Made by a program: the position numbers and the translations under genes. The notes below the pieces were generated by a model that ran no database searches, was not told the DNA's origin, and worked only from the letters and a program-made list of their open reading frames with translations. From NCBI RefSeq assembly GCF_001659605.2, contig NC_035172.2, positions 32,787,342 through 32,851,341 of the forward strand: 64,000 nt of DNA. Direction: 5' to 3'. Source of the stretch: Manihot esculenta. Lineage: Eukaryota; Streptophyta; Magnoliopsida; Malpighiales; Euphorbiaceae. Positions 34,364 to 46,311 of the stretch are shown in pieces (within the stretch, counting starts at the first letter, position 1; every line of letters starts with the position of its first letter).

Positions 34364-35856
34364 TGATAGGCGGTTGTCGAAGCCGTCAAAAATAAACCTA
34401 TTAAACAATCAACAATAAACTTGTAGATAGTGGCAATAGGGTCGAACCACAGGGAATTGACACTAAAGATCTTCCTAATAATAACCAAGATGAGTAAATA
34501 ACAAATAATTAAAAGATGGGGGTTTGATTTGATGATAGCAAAAGAAAGCAATAATTTAAATAGATGAGAATTTCAATGAGAAAGAGATTCTAGCTGAAGT
34601 GTGAGTCTAATTCAGTTTGTTCAGAATTGATCATTGATTATTAAAGACTCCTATTTGATTTCAATAAATCAGTTTTGGTTGTGGAAGACGCTTCTCACAA
34701 TCCAAATTCTTCCTTAGTTCTAGTTTGATTAGGAAACGTTCGCTAATCAAACACTAATCAACAAGTTGCCAAGGAACGTCCTTGGGGCATTGTAGCATCG
34801 AACAACTGTTGATTGCATTAAGACTTAGAAAAACCCAATTCTATCCTTGCCAACCGCGTGGTCAAGTTTAGATTATGCAACTTGATTAAATGTGTATTTG
34901 AACAACCTAAGCAATTACGGACCTAAATCATTCAAACAATATTACTTAAGCAATTTAAAAGCAATGGGCCCTTATTGATTCTAAAAGCAAAGTAATAATT
35001 ATGGAAAAGATCAGTTTGCATAAATATTGAAACAAACAAGAGTTCAACAATGGAGTATTAAACCTCCCAATTCATCACAAATCTGAATATTCTCAACTTC
35101 AACTAGAAAATAATGAATTTAGCCACTCATGGTGACTAAAATACACAAAAAGATTAAAAGAAGAGAAAAGGGAAAAGTTGCAGAGCTTCTGGCGAAGGGG
35201 AGAGTATGCTGAATTGCTATCTCGATAATCCTTTGCTGGTTTTGAGACTACCCTTTTATAGCTGAAGAATTGTCTAGGGTTTTGAAATCCCTTTTTGATT
35301 TGATGTTGGACTCCTCTTTTGATGTTGAATTTAATTGCAATTGGATTTCCTTGGATGAGAAGTTCTTTCGTGGCTCTTGGATAAGTGTTGGTAGTGATTG
35401 GATTGGATTTGGACTTCTGAAAATTCGGATTTCTGTTTGCTGTCCATTTTCCCGCTCTGCTGTAATTTTCTGCTATCAAAGTGATTTGCCCGGCGATTTG
35501 ACCAGTTTCTTGGGCAAATCACTGGGCAAATCGCTTCTCTGTGAGTCAGTCCTCTATGCCTCTGCGAGTGATTTGGCCAGTGATTCTCGATTGTCTTGGT
35601 CAAATCGCTTGCCCATGTCACTGCTGTCTGTTGCCTCTGGATATCTGTTTTAGCTTGATCTGGGCAGTGATTGGAGCAGATTTTTGGGCAAATCACTGGG
35701 CAAATCATCTTTTTGCAAATTTTCTGCACTTTTTCTCCCATTTTCCAGATTCTTCCTTTTCTGTAAAAACAAGATAAAAACCATAAATTAAGCTAGAAAA
35801 TGTGTAAATAAGCAATAAAAGAGATAATAAAAATGTGGCTAAATTGTGCTTGATCA
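34364..35856 (-). repeat. 3' LTR of Athila-2 (1493 bp)
   Basis: Starts TGATAGGCGG and ends TTGTGCTTGATCA on the + strand. It has 12 bases more than its partner, one extra copy of the word CACTGGGCAAAT at about 35519. Confidence 0.96.
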
Positions 35857-35871
35857 AATACCCCCACACCT
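35857..35871 (-). promoter_or_regulatory. Polypurine tract of Athila-2
   Basis: On the minus strand AGGTGTGGGGGTATT, directly next to the 3' LTR, identical to the tract of Athila-1. Confidence 0.85.
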
Positions 35872-36995
35872 AGCTTTTTGCTTGTCCTCAAGCAACAAAT
35901 AACTTAGCCAATCAAGCCCCTTTTTCCTTAGAGCCTAAGTACCACTTAATCAGCTCCCCCTAGACTCCTAATCTGAATTATCACAGTATAGAGTACATGC
36001 ACTAAGGTCATCCTCTCCTTTCCTTGTTTCCTTTCACCTACCATGGTCAAGAGAAAGGTTTTTGAATCAATCATGCTTATTCCTTTATGTTAGTTTTAAT
36101 GCAACCCCTAGGAGTGACCTGCCACCTTCTCTCTTTCTCCTTTTTATTTATATTTTTATTTTCAGCAGCACTTATTCTTATTCTTGCCTGAAAAAGTCAC
36201 TAACCTTTTTACGCGATTGTGTACATGGGTGATACACCCCCGGTTACTCAGTTAGTCACTTGTTCAAGTGGCTACTAGCTCTGTTCATAGTCTAGACCAT
36301 CGAAACTTATTTGCTTGAAAAAATTACTGACCTTTTTACGCGATTGTGTACATGGGTGATACACCCCCGGTTACTCAGTCAGTTACTTCTCCAAGTGGCT
36401 ATTAGGCTCAGTTCATAGTCTTAGACCATTGGAACAAGTTTGTGATTTGTGCTTTGTGCTGGTTTTTCATGATAATTTGGGCAAATCAGCTCATAGGGAG
36501 TTACACTCACTTTGTGTTTGCATGTATTTGTATTTTAATTTCCCTTGACCACAACAAGTTTAAGGGTTCAATTCAAGTGAAGAACTTCCTAAGTGAAGGT
36601 AGCATACTGTGAGTAATTCAACTAAGGCTTAGAGGGGTGGCCAATCAATGGGGTCATGAGATAAGGGCACTCTTTCAACCTTGTTATTTATGTTGAGTAA
36701 AGCAACTAGCTACAAAATTCTGTGTGTGTGTGCTAGGAGTGTGAAAAAATTCTGGTGTGTGCAAAAAGGGGTAAAAAAAAACAAAAAGAAACAAAAAGAA
36801 ATCAAAAGGATTGACAGATCAAAAGAATGGAATAAAGACTCTCCAGTACCCCCACACCTATCCCACATATTGTCCTCAATGTGTAAGTATATATATAAAA
36901 GAATGAAAAAGGAAAGGGAAAGATATTTCCTGGCCTGGGGGTGATTTGACCAGTGACTTGAGCAAGTACTGGGCAAATTACTGGGCAGATCGCTA
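35872..36995. other. Athila-2 noncoding tail with a tandem pair of ~125 bp
   Basis: No gene. A unit with CTTTTTACGCGATTGTGTAC and GGTGATACACCCCCGGTTAC occurs twice in tandem at about 36185-36305 and 36310-36430. Athila-1 has one copy (12955-13085, reverse orientation in the window). A purine-rich stretch with repeated AACAAAAAG lies at 36765-36830. Confidence 0.75.
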
Positions 36996-38702
36996 TCAGT
37001 GACGGTGCTGGGGCAGAAAGTGGTCCACCAGCAGGTTCAACAAGTGCTCCATCCTCTGCATTTGGTCCTCAATCCTACTGAGACGAGCCTCGACTGTCTG
37101 GTTGGGGGCTTCGTCTTCGTGTGGCTGAGGAGCATCCTGCTGAGGGGCTGCTGGTGGTGGCTCATTTGCTGGTCCTTGGCCTATTGCCTGGGTTGCCTCA
37201 TTTACTGGTTCTGCGGTGGAGGCTGGCTGCTGTGTGCTGGTGCTTATGGTGACTTTCTTCCTTCTGAAAACACGCTCATGGCGTGGCGTTACTGGACCTG
37301 CAGGTGCAATAGAAAAAACATCCCCCACCTTACAAAGCAACCCCATATCATCTAATGTGCGTAAGTCCAAGGGGGTTGTTTTGGGGGTGGGGGAGAGGTC
37401 AGTATATGCGGGGTGCAATAGCTTGAGATTCACTGCAATGGCAGTGATCCAAGGACCAAAAATCAAGGGCCTATTATATTGTATAATGCTGGAGAGTTGG
37501 GTGGCAACCCAATATCCAAGATGTATTTTCCTGCCCCTGTGCATGCACCAAAGGAAATACAACTCAGTTCTGGTCAGGATGTTGGAGGCATCCTTCCTCC
37601 CAGAGAATGTGTAGGCCAGGTATCTGTGAAGGTATTTCAGACTGGGGTTGCTGAGGTATAGGTCCTTGGACCTAGTGGGTGAGTATGAGTCAGGTGGATT
37701 ATCACTGAGTTCCAAGTATGCAGAGTTTTGATCAAACTCAGCAGGGAAGTCCCAGGTTGACTGTGGGCATTCACAGCCCATGGCTATGCCGAACTCCTGC
37801 AGGGATAAGCGAAATCGCTTCCCCAACAATCTAAATCCAATGGTGCCAGGTGTGTGTATGTTGTGCATGGCAGGTTTATCAAAATAAAATGTGGTGAAAA
37901 ACTCCTGTGTGAGTTCCAGGAAGGATGGCATGCGCAGGAGGAAGAAAGTGTCCCAGCCAATAGCAGAAATTAGAGAACGTACCTGGGAATGTAGTTTCAG
38001 TGCTCCAAGGGTGGCATGATGGATATACTTACCTGGATGATATGGTAAGGATGAAATTTTAAGCAGCCTGGTGCGTTCAGAAATTTTGTTGAATGTCAGT
38101 GCTTTGACGATGTGATCTGGGTGTGTTGGCCTGGGCAAATCGCTGGGCAAATTGCTGGGCATATCACTGAGTGTGTCTGTGGGCACATCGCTAGGCACAT
38201 CACTTGGCAAGTCCCTGGGCGCATCGCTGGGCATAGCGCTGGTGAAGTCAGTAGGCGCATCGCTAGGCACATTGCTTGGCATATGGCTGGGCACAGCGTT
38301 GGGCACATCGCTGGTGGAATCAGTTGGCGCATCAGTGTCTTTGGTGATGGTAGGTTCCGGTTCTGGCTCGAACCTCGGTGGCGACTGAGTTCTTGGCCGT
38401 TTCTGGCTGTGGCCGGTGGGAGTGGTGGTTTCGGGGAACTTTTTGCCCTCAGGGCTTGCCGTCGGGGCTAATGTGGATGGCGGCGTTCTTGGCCGTTTCT
38501 TTTGCCGGCGATATATCTGGACGGCCGGTGAATCGGTGCGTCCTGTTCCTGTGCTTGTGGCTGGTGGTGTTTCGGCGCTGGCGGTGGCTGGTGGAGGTGT
38601 GTCCCACGCCTCGTCATCACTGTCGGAGGGTGTGGGTCTCGGCAGCCCTAATTTCTTCCACATGAATGGTCCGCCGGTGGCCTTCATCTTGATTCTTACC
38701 AT
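36996..38702 (-). CDS. Athila extra ORF (ORF3), 568 residues
   Basis: An intact frame downstream of pol, where Athila elements carry a third ORF (often called env-like). The N-terminal part is Pro/Ser/Thr-rich, then a run of about 18 short repeats like SDVP, SDMP and SDLP (about 38110-38330). A globular domain follows with FYFDKPAMHNIHTPGTIGF and RFRLSLQEFGIAMGCECP, as in plant transposon-associated proteins. A C-terminal helix, RIEDQMQRMEHLLNLLVDHF, may form a coiled coil. I see no signal peptide, no TM segment and no envelope-like features, so the env label is not supported. The function is unknown. Confidence 0.8.
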   Translation of the reverse strand: MVRIKMKATGGPFMWKKLGLPRPTPSDSDDEAWDTPPPATASAETPPATSTGTGRTDSPAVQIYRRQKKRPRTPPSTLAPTASPEGKKFPETTTPTGHSQKRPRTQSPPRFEPEPEPTITKDTDAPTDSTSDVPNAVPSHMPSNVPSDAPTDFTSAMPSDAPRDLPSDVPSDVPTDTLSDMPSNLPSDLPRPTHPDHIVKALTFNKISERTRLLKISSLPYHPGKYIHHATLGALKLHSQVRSLISAIGWDTFFLLRMPSFLELTQEFFTTFYFDKPAMHNIHTPGTIGFRLLGKRFRLSLQEFGIAMGCECPQSTWDFPAEFDQNSAYLELSDNPPDSYSPTRSKDLYLSNPSLKYLHRYLAYTFSGRKDASNILTRTELYFLWCMHRGRKIHLGYWVATQLSSIIQYNRPLIFGPWITAIAVNLKLLHPAYTDLSPTPKTTPLDLRTLDDMGLLCKVGDVFSIAPAGPVTPRHERVFRRKKVTISTSTQQPASTAEPVNEATQAIGQGPANEPPPAAPQQDAPQPHEDEAPNQTVEARLSRIEDQMQRMEHLLNLLVDHFLPQHRH

Positions 38703-39208
38703 GGTGGTCTTTGAGTCTGCCGGTGGGTGAGTGGTGGTCGGAGAGGAGAGGAGAAATCTTGAAGAAGAAGAAGAGATAAAACAGTAGTTTAGCGTAAAGA
38801 TTAAAAATAAAAGAAAATACTACTTAAAGTGATTAGGGAATGTGATCTGCCCTGATCATTAAATGCTAGCCCTCTGGATTTATGACAGGGTGATTTGCCC
38901 AGTGATTTGGGTAAGCAGTGGGCAAATCACTTGGCCAGACCGCTTCTCCTTTGCAGGTGCTGGGCTGGTACTGTTCACGCCCTTTTCTGATGATGTGCTT
39001 GATTTTGCGATTGGACCGGTGATCTTGGTCAAATTATCTGGGCAATTGGGCAAATCACTGCCCTGATCACTTGTGATTATGGTACATTCAGTCGATTTGC
39101 CCGGCGGTTTGGGCAAGTATTGGGCAAATCACTGGGCAAATCACTGCCTCTGGGCTGCCTCCCAGTAGCGCCCTGTTTTCTGTCTTGGGCTGGACTTCAG
39201 TGTCTTGC
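38703..39208. other. Athila-2 spacer between pol and ORF3
   Basis: No gene. It is rich in the words GGGCAAATCACT and GTGATTTGCCC (38888-38935, 39020-39150). Confidence 0.75.
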
Positions 39209-42200
39209 TCAGCAGTCTTGGGAAGGGGGATCCAAGGGAACCTCCTCCACAACATGGACAGTAAAACCTTCATAGAATCTCTTCAAACGATGCCCATTAA
39301 CCTTGAAAACTTTGCTTGTTTGTGGACTCCGTATGTCAACAGCTCCATGTGGATAAACATGCTCAACCAAGAATGGCCCAATCCACCTAGACCGAAGCTT
39401 TCCAGGGAATAATTTGAACCTGGAATCAAAAAGCAAGACCTTATCACCAACTTGGAAGTGTTTTCTGGAGATATTTTTGTCATGGAATGCTTTGGTCTTT
39501 GCTTTGTAATCCCATGAAGCTTCATATGCATCACGCCGAATTTCCTCTAGCTCTTGAATCTGTAATTTTCTGTGAACTCCAGCCTCTTTTTCATCAAGAT
39601 TACAGCTCTTCACAGCCCAATAGGCTTTATGTTCAAGTTCCACAGGTAGATGGCATGCTTTCCCATAAATCAGCCTATATGGAGACATCCCAATTGGAGT
39701 TTTGTATGCTGTTCTATATGCCCATAAGGCATCATTGAGGCGTGTACTCCAGTCCTTTCGATTTGGGCAGACCGTTTTCTCCAAGATGGACTTGATCTCT
39801 CTATTTGACACTTCAGCCAGCCCATTGGTTTGAGGATGATAGGCAGTAGATGTTCTATGGATGACATGGTGCTTCTTGAGGAGAGTTTCTACTACCTTGT
39901 TGCAAAAATGGGTGCCTCGGTCACTGATCATGGCTTTGGGCAGTCCAAATCTTGAGAAAATGTGGGATTTTACAAAATCACACACTGTTTTTGCATCATC
40001 AGCTCTTGTTGCTTTGGCCTCAATCCACTTAGACACATAATCCACAGCAAGTAGTATGTAGGTGTTGCCAAAGGAAGGTGGGAATGGTCCCATGAAGTCA
40101 ATGCCCCATATGTCAAAGATTTCACACACCATAATGGGTGCTTGTGGCATTTCACTTCTTTTGCCAAGGTTTCCCGTTTGTTGGCATCTTGCACATGACC
40201 TACAAAATAAATAAGCATCTCTAAATATGTTAGGCCAAAATAATCCACTTTCAAGGACTTTCAAGGCTGTCTTGCGTGGCCCAAAGTGACCTCCACAGCT
40301 GTAAGAGTGGCAGAAAGTTAGGACAGATGTGATCTCATGGTTTGGGATGCATCTCCTTATGACTTGGTCTGCACAATGCTTCCATAGGTAAGGCTCATCC
40401 CACACATAATACCTTGCCTCTTTCTTGATCTTGTCTCTTATGTGTTTGGGCAAATCAGTGGGCAAATCACCTATGGCAAGGAAGTTAACAATATCAGCAT
40501 ACCATGGTTCCTCTTCTTGGACAACAAAGAGGTGCTCATCGGGGAAGGTCTCATTGATGGGGCATGTCTCCATCTAGGTCAGAATTCTGCTAAGGTGATC
40601 AGCCACAAGGTTCTCCTTGCCTTTCTTGTCACGGATCTCCAAGTCAAACTCTTGTAACAGCAATATCCATCTCACCAGCCTAGGTTTGGACTCTTTTTTC
40701 TTGATTAAATACCTTAGTGCAGCATGATCTGAGTATATAATCACCTTTGTACCAAGTAGGTAGGGTCTAAACTTCTCCAATGCAAACACAACAGCCAGCA
40801 ACTCTTTTTCCGTGGTGGAATAATTGCATTGTGCAGCATCTAGGGTGCGTGAGGCATAATGAATGACATGAGGAGAGTTACCTATGCGCTGTCCCAATAC
40901 TGCACCTATAGCAAAGTTGCTGGCATCACACATGATCTCAAATGGAAGGGTCCAATCAGGTGGCTGGATGACTAGGGCAGAAATTAGGAGTGATTTGATC
41001 AAATCAAAGGCTGATTTGCAGCTGTCATCAAAGTTGAATGGTACATCCTGCTGTAACAATCTGCAAAGAGGCTGAGTTATTTTAGAAAAATCCTTGATAA
41101 ACCTCCTGTAAAAACCAGCATGTCCAAGGAATGATCGAATCTCCCTAATGCTGGTTGGGTAGGGCAGATTTTTGATGGTGTCGATTTTGGCTTTGTCCAC
41201 CTCAATCCCTTTTGCTGAAACAATATGGCCTAAGATTAAGCCATGGCTGACCATGAAGTGGCACTTCTCATAGTTGAGAACCAAGTTTGTCTCCAAACAC
41301 CTTTGAAGTATCTTCTCCAAGTTGGCTAGGCATTCATGGAATGAGTTGCCATACACCGTAAAGTCATCCATGAAGACTTCAATGATCTTCTCCACATAGT
41401 CAGAAAAAATGCTCATCATGCACCTTTGGAAAGTGGCTGGTGCATTGCAAAGACCGAAGGGCATCCTCCTAAATGCGAATGTGCCAAATGGGCATGTGAA
41501 AGTGGTCTTCTCTTGATCTTCTGGTGCAACGGGGATTTGATAAAATCCAGAATATCCATCAAGGAGGCAGTAATGGCTTTTTCCAGCAAGTCTCTCAAGC
41601 ATTTGGTCCATGAAGGGCAAGGGAAAGTGATCCTTCCTTGTGGCTGTGTTGAGTTTCCTGTAGTCCATGCAAACTCTCCACCCATTTTGCACACGAGTGG
41701 GTACTAGCTCTCCTTCAGAATTAGGGACAATGGTAATCCCGGTCTTCTTTGGTACCACATGGATGGGACTCACCCATTTACTGTCAGAAATGGGGTAGAT
41801 TACCCCAATGTCTAGGAGCTTCACAATCTCCTTCTTTACAACCTCCATCATAGGTGGATTCAGCCTTCTTTGTGCCTCACGAACAGGTTTGCATTCATCC
41901 TCCATGAGAATCCTATGCATGCATGTTGATGGTGAGATACCCTTTATGTCCTCCAATGTCCACCCAATTGCCTTCTTGTGTTTCCTCAACACATCCAGGA
42001 GCTTTTCCTCTTCTTCTTGGCTGAGCTGGTTGGATATGATTACTGGAAGTGTATTTCCAGCTCCCAAGTAGGCATATTTGAGGTGATTAGGCAAGGGTTT
42101 CAAATCTGGTGCATTTTCTGTCTGCTGGTTCTCTGTCTACCTGCTGTCTGATTTGAGCTGTGATTTGAGCAGATTTTCTGGTGTTCTGGGCAAATCACCC

Positions 42201-44773
42201 ATATCCAGCAAGTTACAACAGTCTGCTGTTTTGTCTTCTTCAGAGATGTTGCTGTCCACTTTTCCTTTCCTGCAAAGACCTTCATAAAGTAAGTTTTCCT
42301 GATCAAAATCAAAAATTTCTTGACTTAAATCATTAATAACATCAAGGCCATAAACATGAGAAACATCATTGGGGAATTTCATGGCATCATAAACATTAAA
42401 TTTGATAACTTCCCCTTCAAACTCCATAGTCAATGTGCCATCATGCACATCAATTTTTGTTCTTGCTGTACTCAAGAATGGTCTCCCAAGTAGGATGTCA
42501 GAGGTGGTGTTGCTCTTGTCTTCCTCCATGTCAATAACATAAAAATCTGCTGGAAAGACTAATTGGTCCACTTGCACCAACACATCTTCAAGCACTCCTT
42601 TAGGGTAGACAATGGATCGGTCAGCCAATTGGATCACAATGCTGGTGCCTTTGAGTGTACCTGCATTTAACAAGTTAAAAATAGACAGAGGCATGACATT
42701 TATTGAAGCTCCAAGGTCACACATGGCCTTCTTTATTCCCACATTGCCTATTTTGCATGAAACCGCAAACATTCCTCTATCCTTGCATTTGACTGGTAGT
42801 TTCCTTTGGATGACAGCTGAAACACACTCCCCCACACTTACCTTTTCACGTTCAGCAAGTTTCCTTCAGTTGGTGCATAGCTCTTTGAGAAACTTGGCAT
42901 ACCTTGGAATTTGTTTTACAGCATCAAGTAGGGAAATGTTGATTTCCACTTTGCGGAGTGTCTCAAATATCTCTTTTTCCTCTTTCTCCTTTTGGGACCT
43001 TGCAAATCTCTTTGGGAAGGGAGGAGGTACCTTGAATTTCTCCATAGGTTGCTGTTTCTGCCTTTGGCTGGATTCTGCCTGGTCTGTTGATTTGGGCAAA
43101 TCACTGTCTGCCTTCTCTGGAGAATTGGGCAAATCACTGCTGGACAGCTTAGTTTGCCCAGCGATCGGGTCAGTTTCTACAAGCAAACTGGGCAAATCAC
43201 TGCCCTGATCACTTTCTGGCAGAATTTCTTCCATGCCCTGTTTTTGCACTTTTTCAGCCCTATTGTCTTGCAACTCCTTTCCACTCCTCAATGTGATGGC
43301 ACTAGCATTTTGCCTTGGATTTATCTCAGTTTGGGAAGGTAACTTTCCTTGAGATTCAATCTTGTTTAAGGATGAAGCCATTTGCCCCATTTGTTTCTCA
43401 AGATTCTGCACAGTATTTGCCAAATTTTTCACAATCTCTTCAAGGGATGTATTAGAATTTTGAGGTGCAGCTTGAGCTTGGTTTCTTTGCTGGTAACTTG
43501 GATATTGCTGTCCCCTTGCATAATTGAAATTTGGATGGTCCCTCCAACCTGGATTGTAAGTATTTGCATAGGGATCATACCTTCTTTGCCCATTAAAGCC
43601 TCCAACCGCATTGACTTGCTGGTCCTCCTCTTGAAGGGAAGGACATAGATCAGTTGGGTGGTTGTTAGCACATATTCCACATGTCTTGGGCTGCTGAATC
43701 TGCTGGACATGTTGGGTTTGACTCACAACAAGGCTACGGACAGCATTGGTGAGTTCAGAAAGTTGGGATGATAAAATAGAATTACTCACCTCATTCACAT
43801 TCCTTGTTGGCAGCTCTTGGTCTCCAAATTGTTGAGAAGCTGCAGCCATGGAGGAAATCAAGTCCCTCATCTCTCGAGGTGATTTTTTTTCAATTGTTCC
43901 TCCACAGGCTGCGTCAATAAATTTTCTCTCCGAGGGTAGCAAACCTCCATAGAAGTACTCAATGAGAGATTGGTCAGAAATATCATGCCGAGGGCAGCTT
44001 GTGCACAACTTTTTGAACCTCTCCCAGTACTCATACAAACCTTCAGAGTGCTTTTGCTTTATGCCACTTATTTCTCGACGGATGCCTATGGCTTTTGAGG
44101 TTGGAAAGAATTTTCTCAAGAATGCTCTTACCATATCAGCCCATGATGTGATGGATCCCGGTGGCAAGTAGAATAGCCATTCTTTGGCATAGTCTTCAAG
44201 GGAAAAAGGGAAAGCTCTAAGCTTGATATCATCTTCTGGAATGCCTTGAGGTCTCATGGTTGAGCACACAACGTGGAATGCCTTCAAATGCTTGTGAGGA
44301 TCTTCATTTTCTAGGCCTCTGAATTTAGGAAGGAGATGAATCAGACCTGTCCTTAGCTCGAATGGTGCTGTCAATAGGGGATATTCAATGCATAAGGGTG
44401 CTTGATCTCCTGCTGGTTCAACCAACTCTCCGAGAGTTCTTTCTCGTGGCTGAGGTGCTTGAATGGGCACGTTTCCAGCTTGAATTTCAGCTTCTACATG
44501 TGCAGCAGGTGGTGCTGCCATTGCTGGATTTTCTGCCATGACCAGAAATTCAGTTTCTGGGAAAAATTCTGTTGTAGCAGGTGCGGTGATGGAAGTTTCT
44601 GCTGGTGCAGAAATTTCTTTAGCAGGGGCAGTAGGTGGTCTGTGAGGTGGCGTTGTTGATGAAGATGGTTTTGAGGCTTGGTTCCTCAAATTTGCTTGCT
44701 TCCTTAAGCTCTTGGCAGTCTTTTCAATCTCCGGGTCGTAAAGAAGAGTGTCTTTACGGTCAGACCTGGTCAT
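39209..44773 (-). pseudogene. Athila-2 gag-pol polyprotein, one frame with three nonsense codons
   Basis: From the ATG at 44773 one frame runs 1855 codons to 39209, broken only by TGA at 42866-42868, TAG at 42137-42139 and TAG at 40574-40576. Gag (to 42869) has the capsid region (EYWERFKKLCTSCPRHDISD) and a knuckle CGICANNHPTDLC. The protease region (42835-42137) has MCDLGASINVM and ILLGRPFLSTART. RT (about 42100-41050) has [29 protein letters not shown] and [10 protein letters not shown]. RNase H has [13 protein letters not shown]. Integrase (40573-39209) has its zinc region ([14 protein letters not shown] and CRSCARCQ) and DDE core ([21 protein letters not shown] and [13 protein letters not shown]). 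All three stops fit C-to-T changes. Everything else looks intact. Confidence 0.93.
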
Positions 44774-44802
44774 AAAGGGAAAATACGTTAGTTTAAATCA
44801 AG

Positions 44803-44820
44803 TCCCCGGCAACGGCGTCA
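44803..44820 (-). promoter_or_regulatory. Primer binding site, tRNA-Asp type (Athila-2)
   Basis: On the minus strand TGACGCCGTTGCCGGGGA. It has one mismatch to the tRNA-Asp end (A for G at base 3), which Athila-1 does not have. Confidence 0.9.
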
Positions 44821-44825
44821 ATTTT

Positions 44826-46306
44826 TGATAGGCGGTTGTCGAAGCCGTCAAAAATAAACCTATTAAACAATAAACAATAAACTTGTAGATAGTGGCAATA
44901 GGGTCGAACCACAGGGAATTGACACTAAAGATCTTCCTAATAATAACCAAGATGAGTAAATAACAAATAATTAAAAGATGGGGGTTTGATTTGATGATAG
45001 CAAAAGAAAGCAATAATTTAAATAGATGAGAATTTCAATGAGAAAGAGATTCTAGCTGAAGTGTGAGTCTAATTCAGTTTGTTCAGAATTGATCATTGAT
45101 TATTAAAGACTCCTATTTGATTTCAATAAATCAGTTTTGGTTGTGGAAGACGCTTCTCACAATCCAAATTCTTCCTTAGTTCTAGTTTGATTAGGAAACG
45201 TTCGCTAATCAAACACTAATCAACAAGTTGCCAAGGAACGTCCTTGGGGCATTGTAGCATCGAACAACTGTTGATTGCATTAAGACTTAGAAAAACCCAA
45301 TTCTATCCTTGCCAACCGCGTGGTCAAGTTTAGATTATGCAACTTGATTAAATGTGTATTTGAACAACCTAAGCAATTACGGACCTAAATCATTCAAACA
45401 ATATTACTTAAGCAATTTAAAAGCAATGGGCCCTTATTGATTCTAAAAGCAAAGTAATAATTATGGAAAAGATCAGTTTGCATAAATATTGAAACAAACA
45501 AGAGTTCAACAATGGAGTATTAAACCTCTCAATTCATCACAAATATGAATATTCTCAACTTCAACTAGAAAATAATGAATTTAGCCACTCATGGTGACTA
45601 AAATACACAAAAAGATTAAAAGAAGAGAAAAGGGAAAAGTTGCAGAGCTTCTGGCGAAGGGGAGAGTATGCTGAATTGCTATCTCGATAATCCTTTGCTG
45701 GTTTTGAGACTACCCTTTTATAGCTGAAGAATTGTCTAGGGTTTTGAAATCCCTTTTTGATTTGATGTTGGACTCCTCTTTTGATGTTGAATTTGATTGC
45801 AATTGGATTTCCTTGGATGAGAAGTTCTTTCGTGGCTCTTGGATAAGTGTTGGTAGTGATTGGATTGGATTTGGACTTCTGAAAATTCGGATTTCTATTT
45901 GCTGTCCATTTTCCCGCTCTGCTGTAATTTTCTGCTATCAAAGTGATTTGCCCGGCGATTTGACCAGTTTCTTGGGCAAATCGCTTCTCTATGAGTCAGT
46001 CCTCTATGCCTCTGCGAGTGATTTGGCCAGTGATTCTCGATTGTCTTGGTCAAATCGCTTGCCCATGTCACTGCTGTCTGTTGCCTCTGGATATCTGTTT
46101 TAGCTTGATCTGGGCAGTGATTGGAGCAGATTTTTGGGCAAATCACTGGGCAAATCATCTTTTTGCAAATTTTCTGCACTTTTTCTCCCATTTTCCAGAT
46201 TCTTCCTTTTCTGTAAAAACAAGATAAAAACCATAAATTAAGCTAGAAAATGTGTAAATAAGCAATAAAAGAGATAATAAAAATGTGGCTAAATTGTGCT
46301 TGATCA
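44826..46306 (-). repeat. 5' LTR of Athila-2 (1481 bp)
   Basis: Same ends as the 3' LTR. GCCCATTTAAAA-type promoter words were not clear to me; TATAGCTGAAG at about 45719 (reverse strand CTATAAAAGG) is a good TATA candidate for element transcription. Confidence 0.95.
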
Positions 46307-46311
46307 ACCTC

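Larger units (their letters stand above)
34364..46306 (-). mobile_element. Athila-2: nearly complete Athila-type Gypsy element
   Basis: The 11.9-kb element reads on the minus strand: 5' LTR 46306-44826, tRNA-Asp primer site, gag-pol frame 44773-39209, an extra ORF 38702-36996, polypurine tract and 3' LTR 35856-34364. Target duplications ACCTC (34359-34363, 46307-46311) are perfect, and the second Copia copy at 52066 shows the empty site. The LTRs differ at about six bases and one 12-bp indel, so the insertion is young. Three nonsense codons interrupt gag-pol. It is absent from the duplicated block, so it came after the duplication. Confidence 0.96.

Noticed and set aside
36996..38702. Athila ORF3 as a viral-type envelope gene
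   Set aside because: No signal peptide, TM segment or cleavage region is visible. The env-like label comes only from its position after pol.
36999..38730. Several plus-strand open frames opposite the Athila ORF3
   Set aside because: They are antisense shadows of a GC-rich, repeat-rich coding region. The minus frame is longer and matches the position and parts of an Athila ORF3.
39209..44773. Programmed readthrough of the three stop codons in Athila-2
   Set aside because: The stops are of two types, lie at unlike places and are sense codons in the related Athila-1 where it can be compared. Mutation is simpler.
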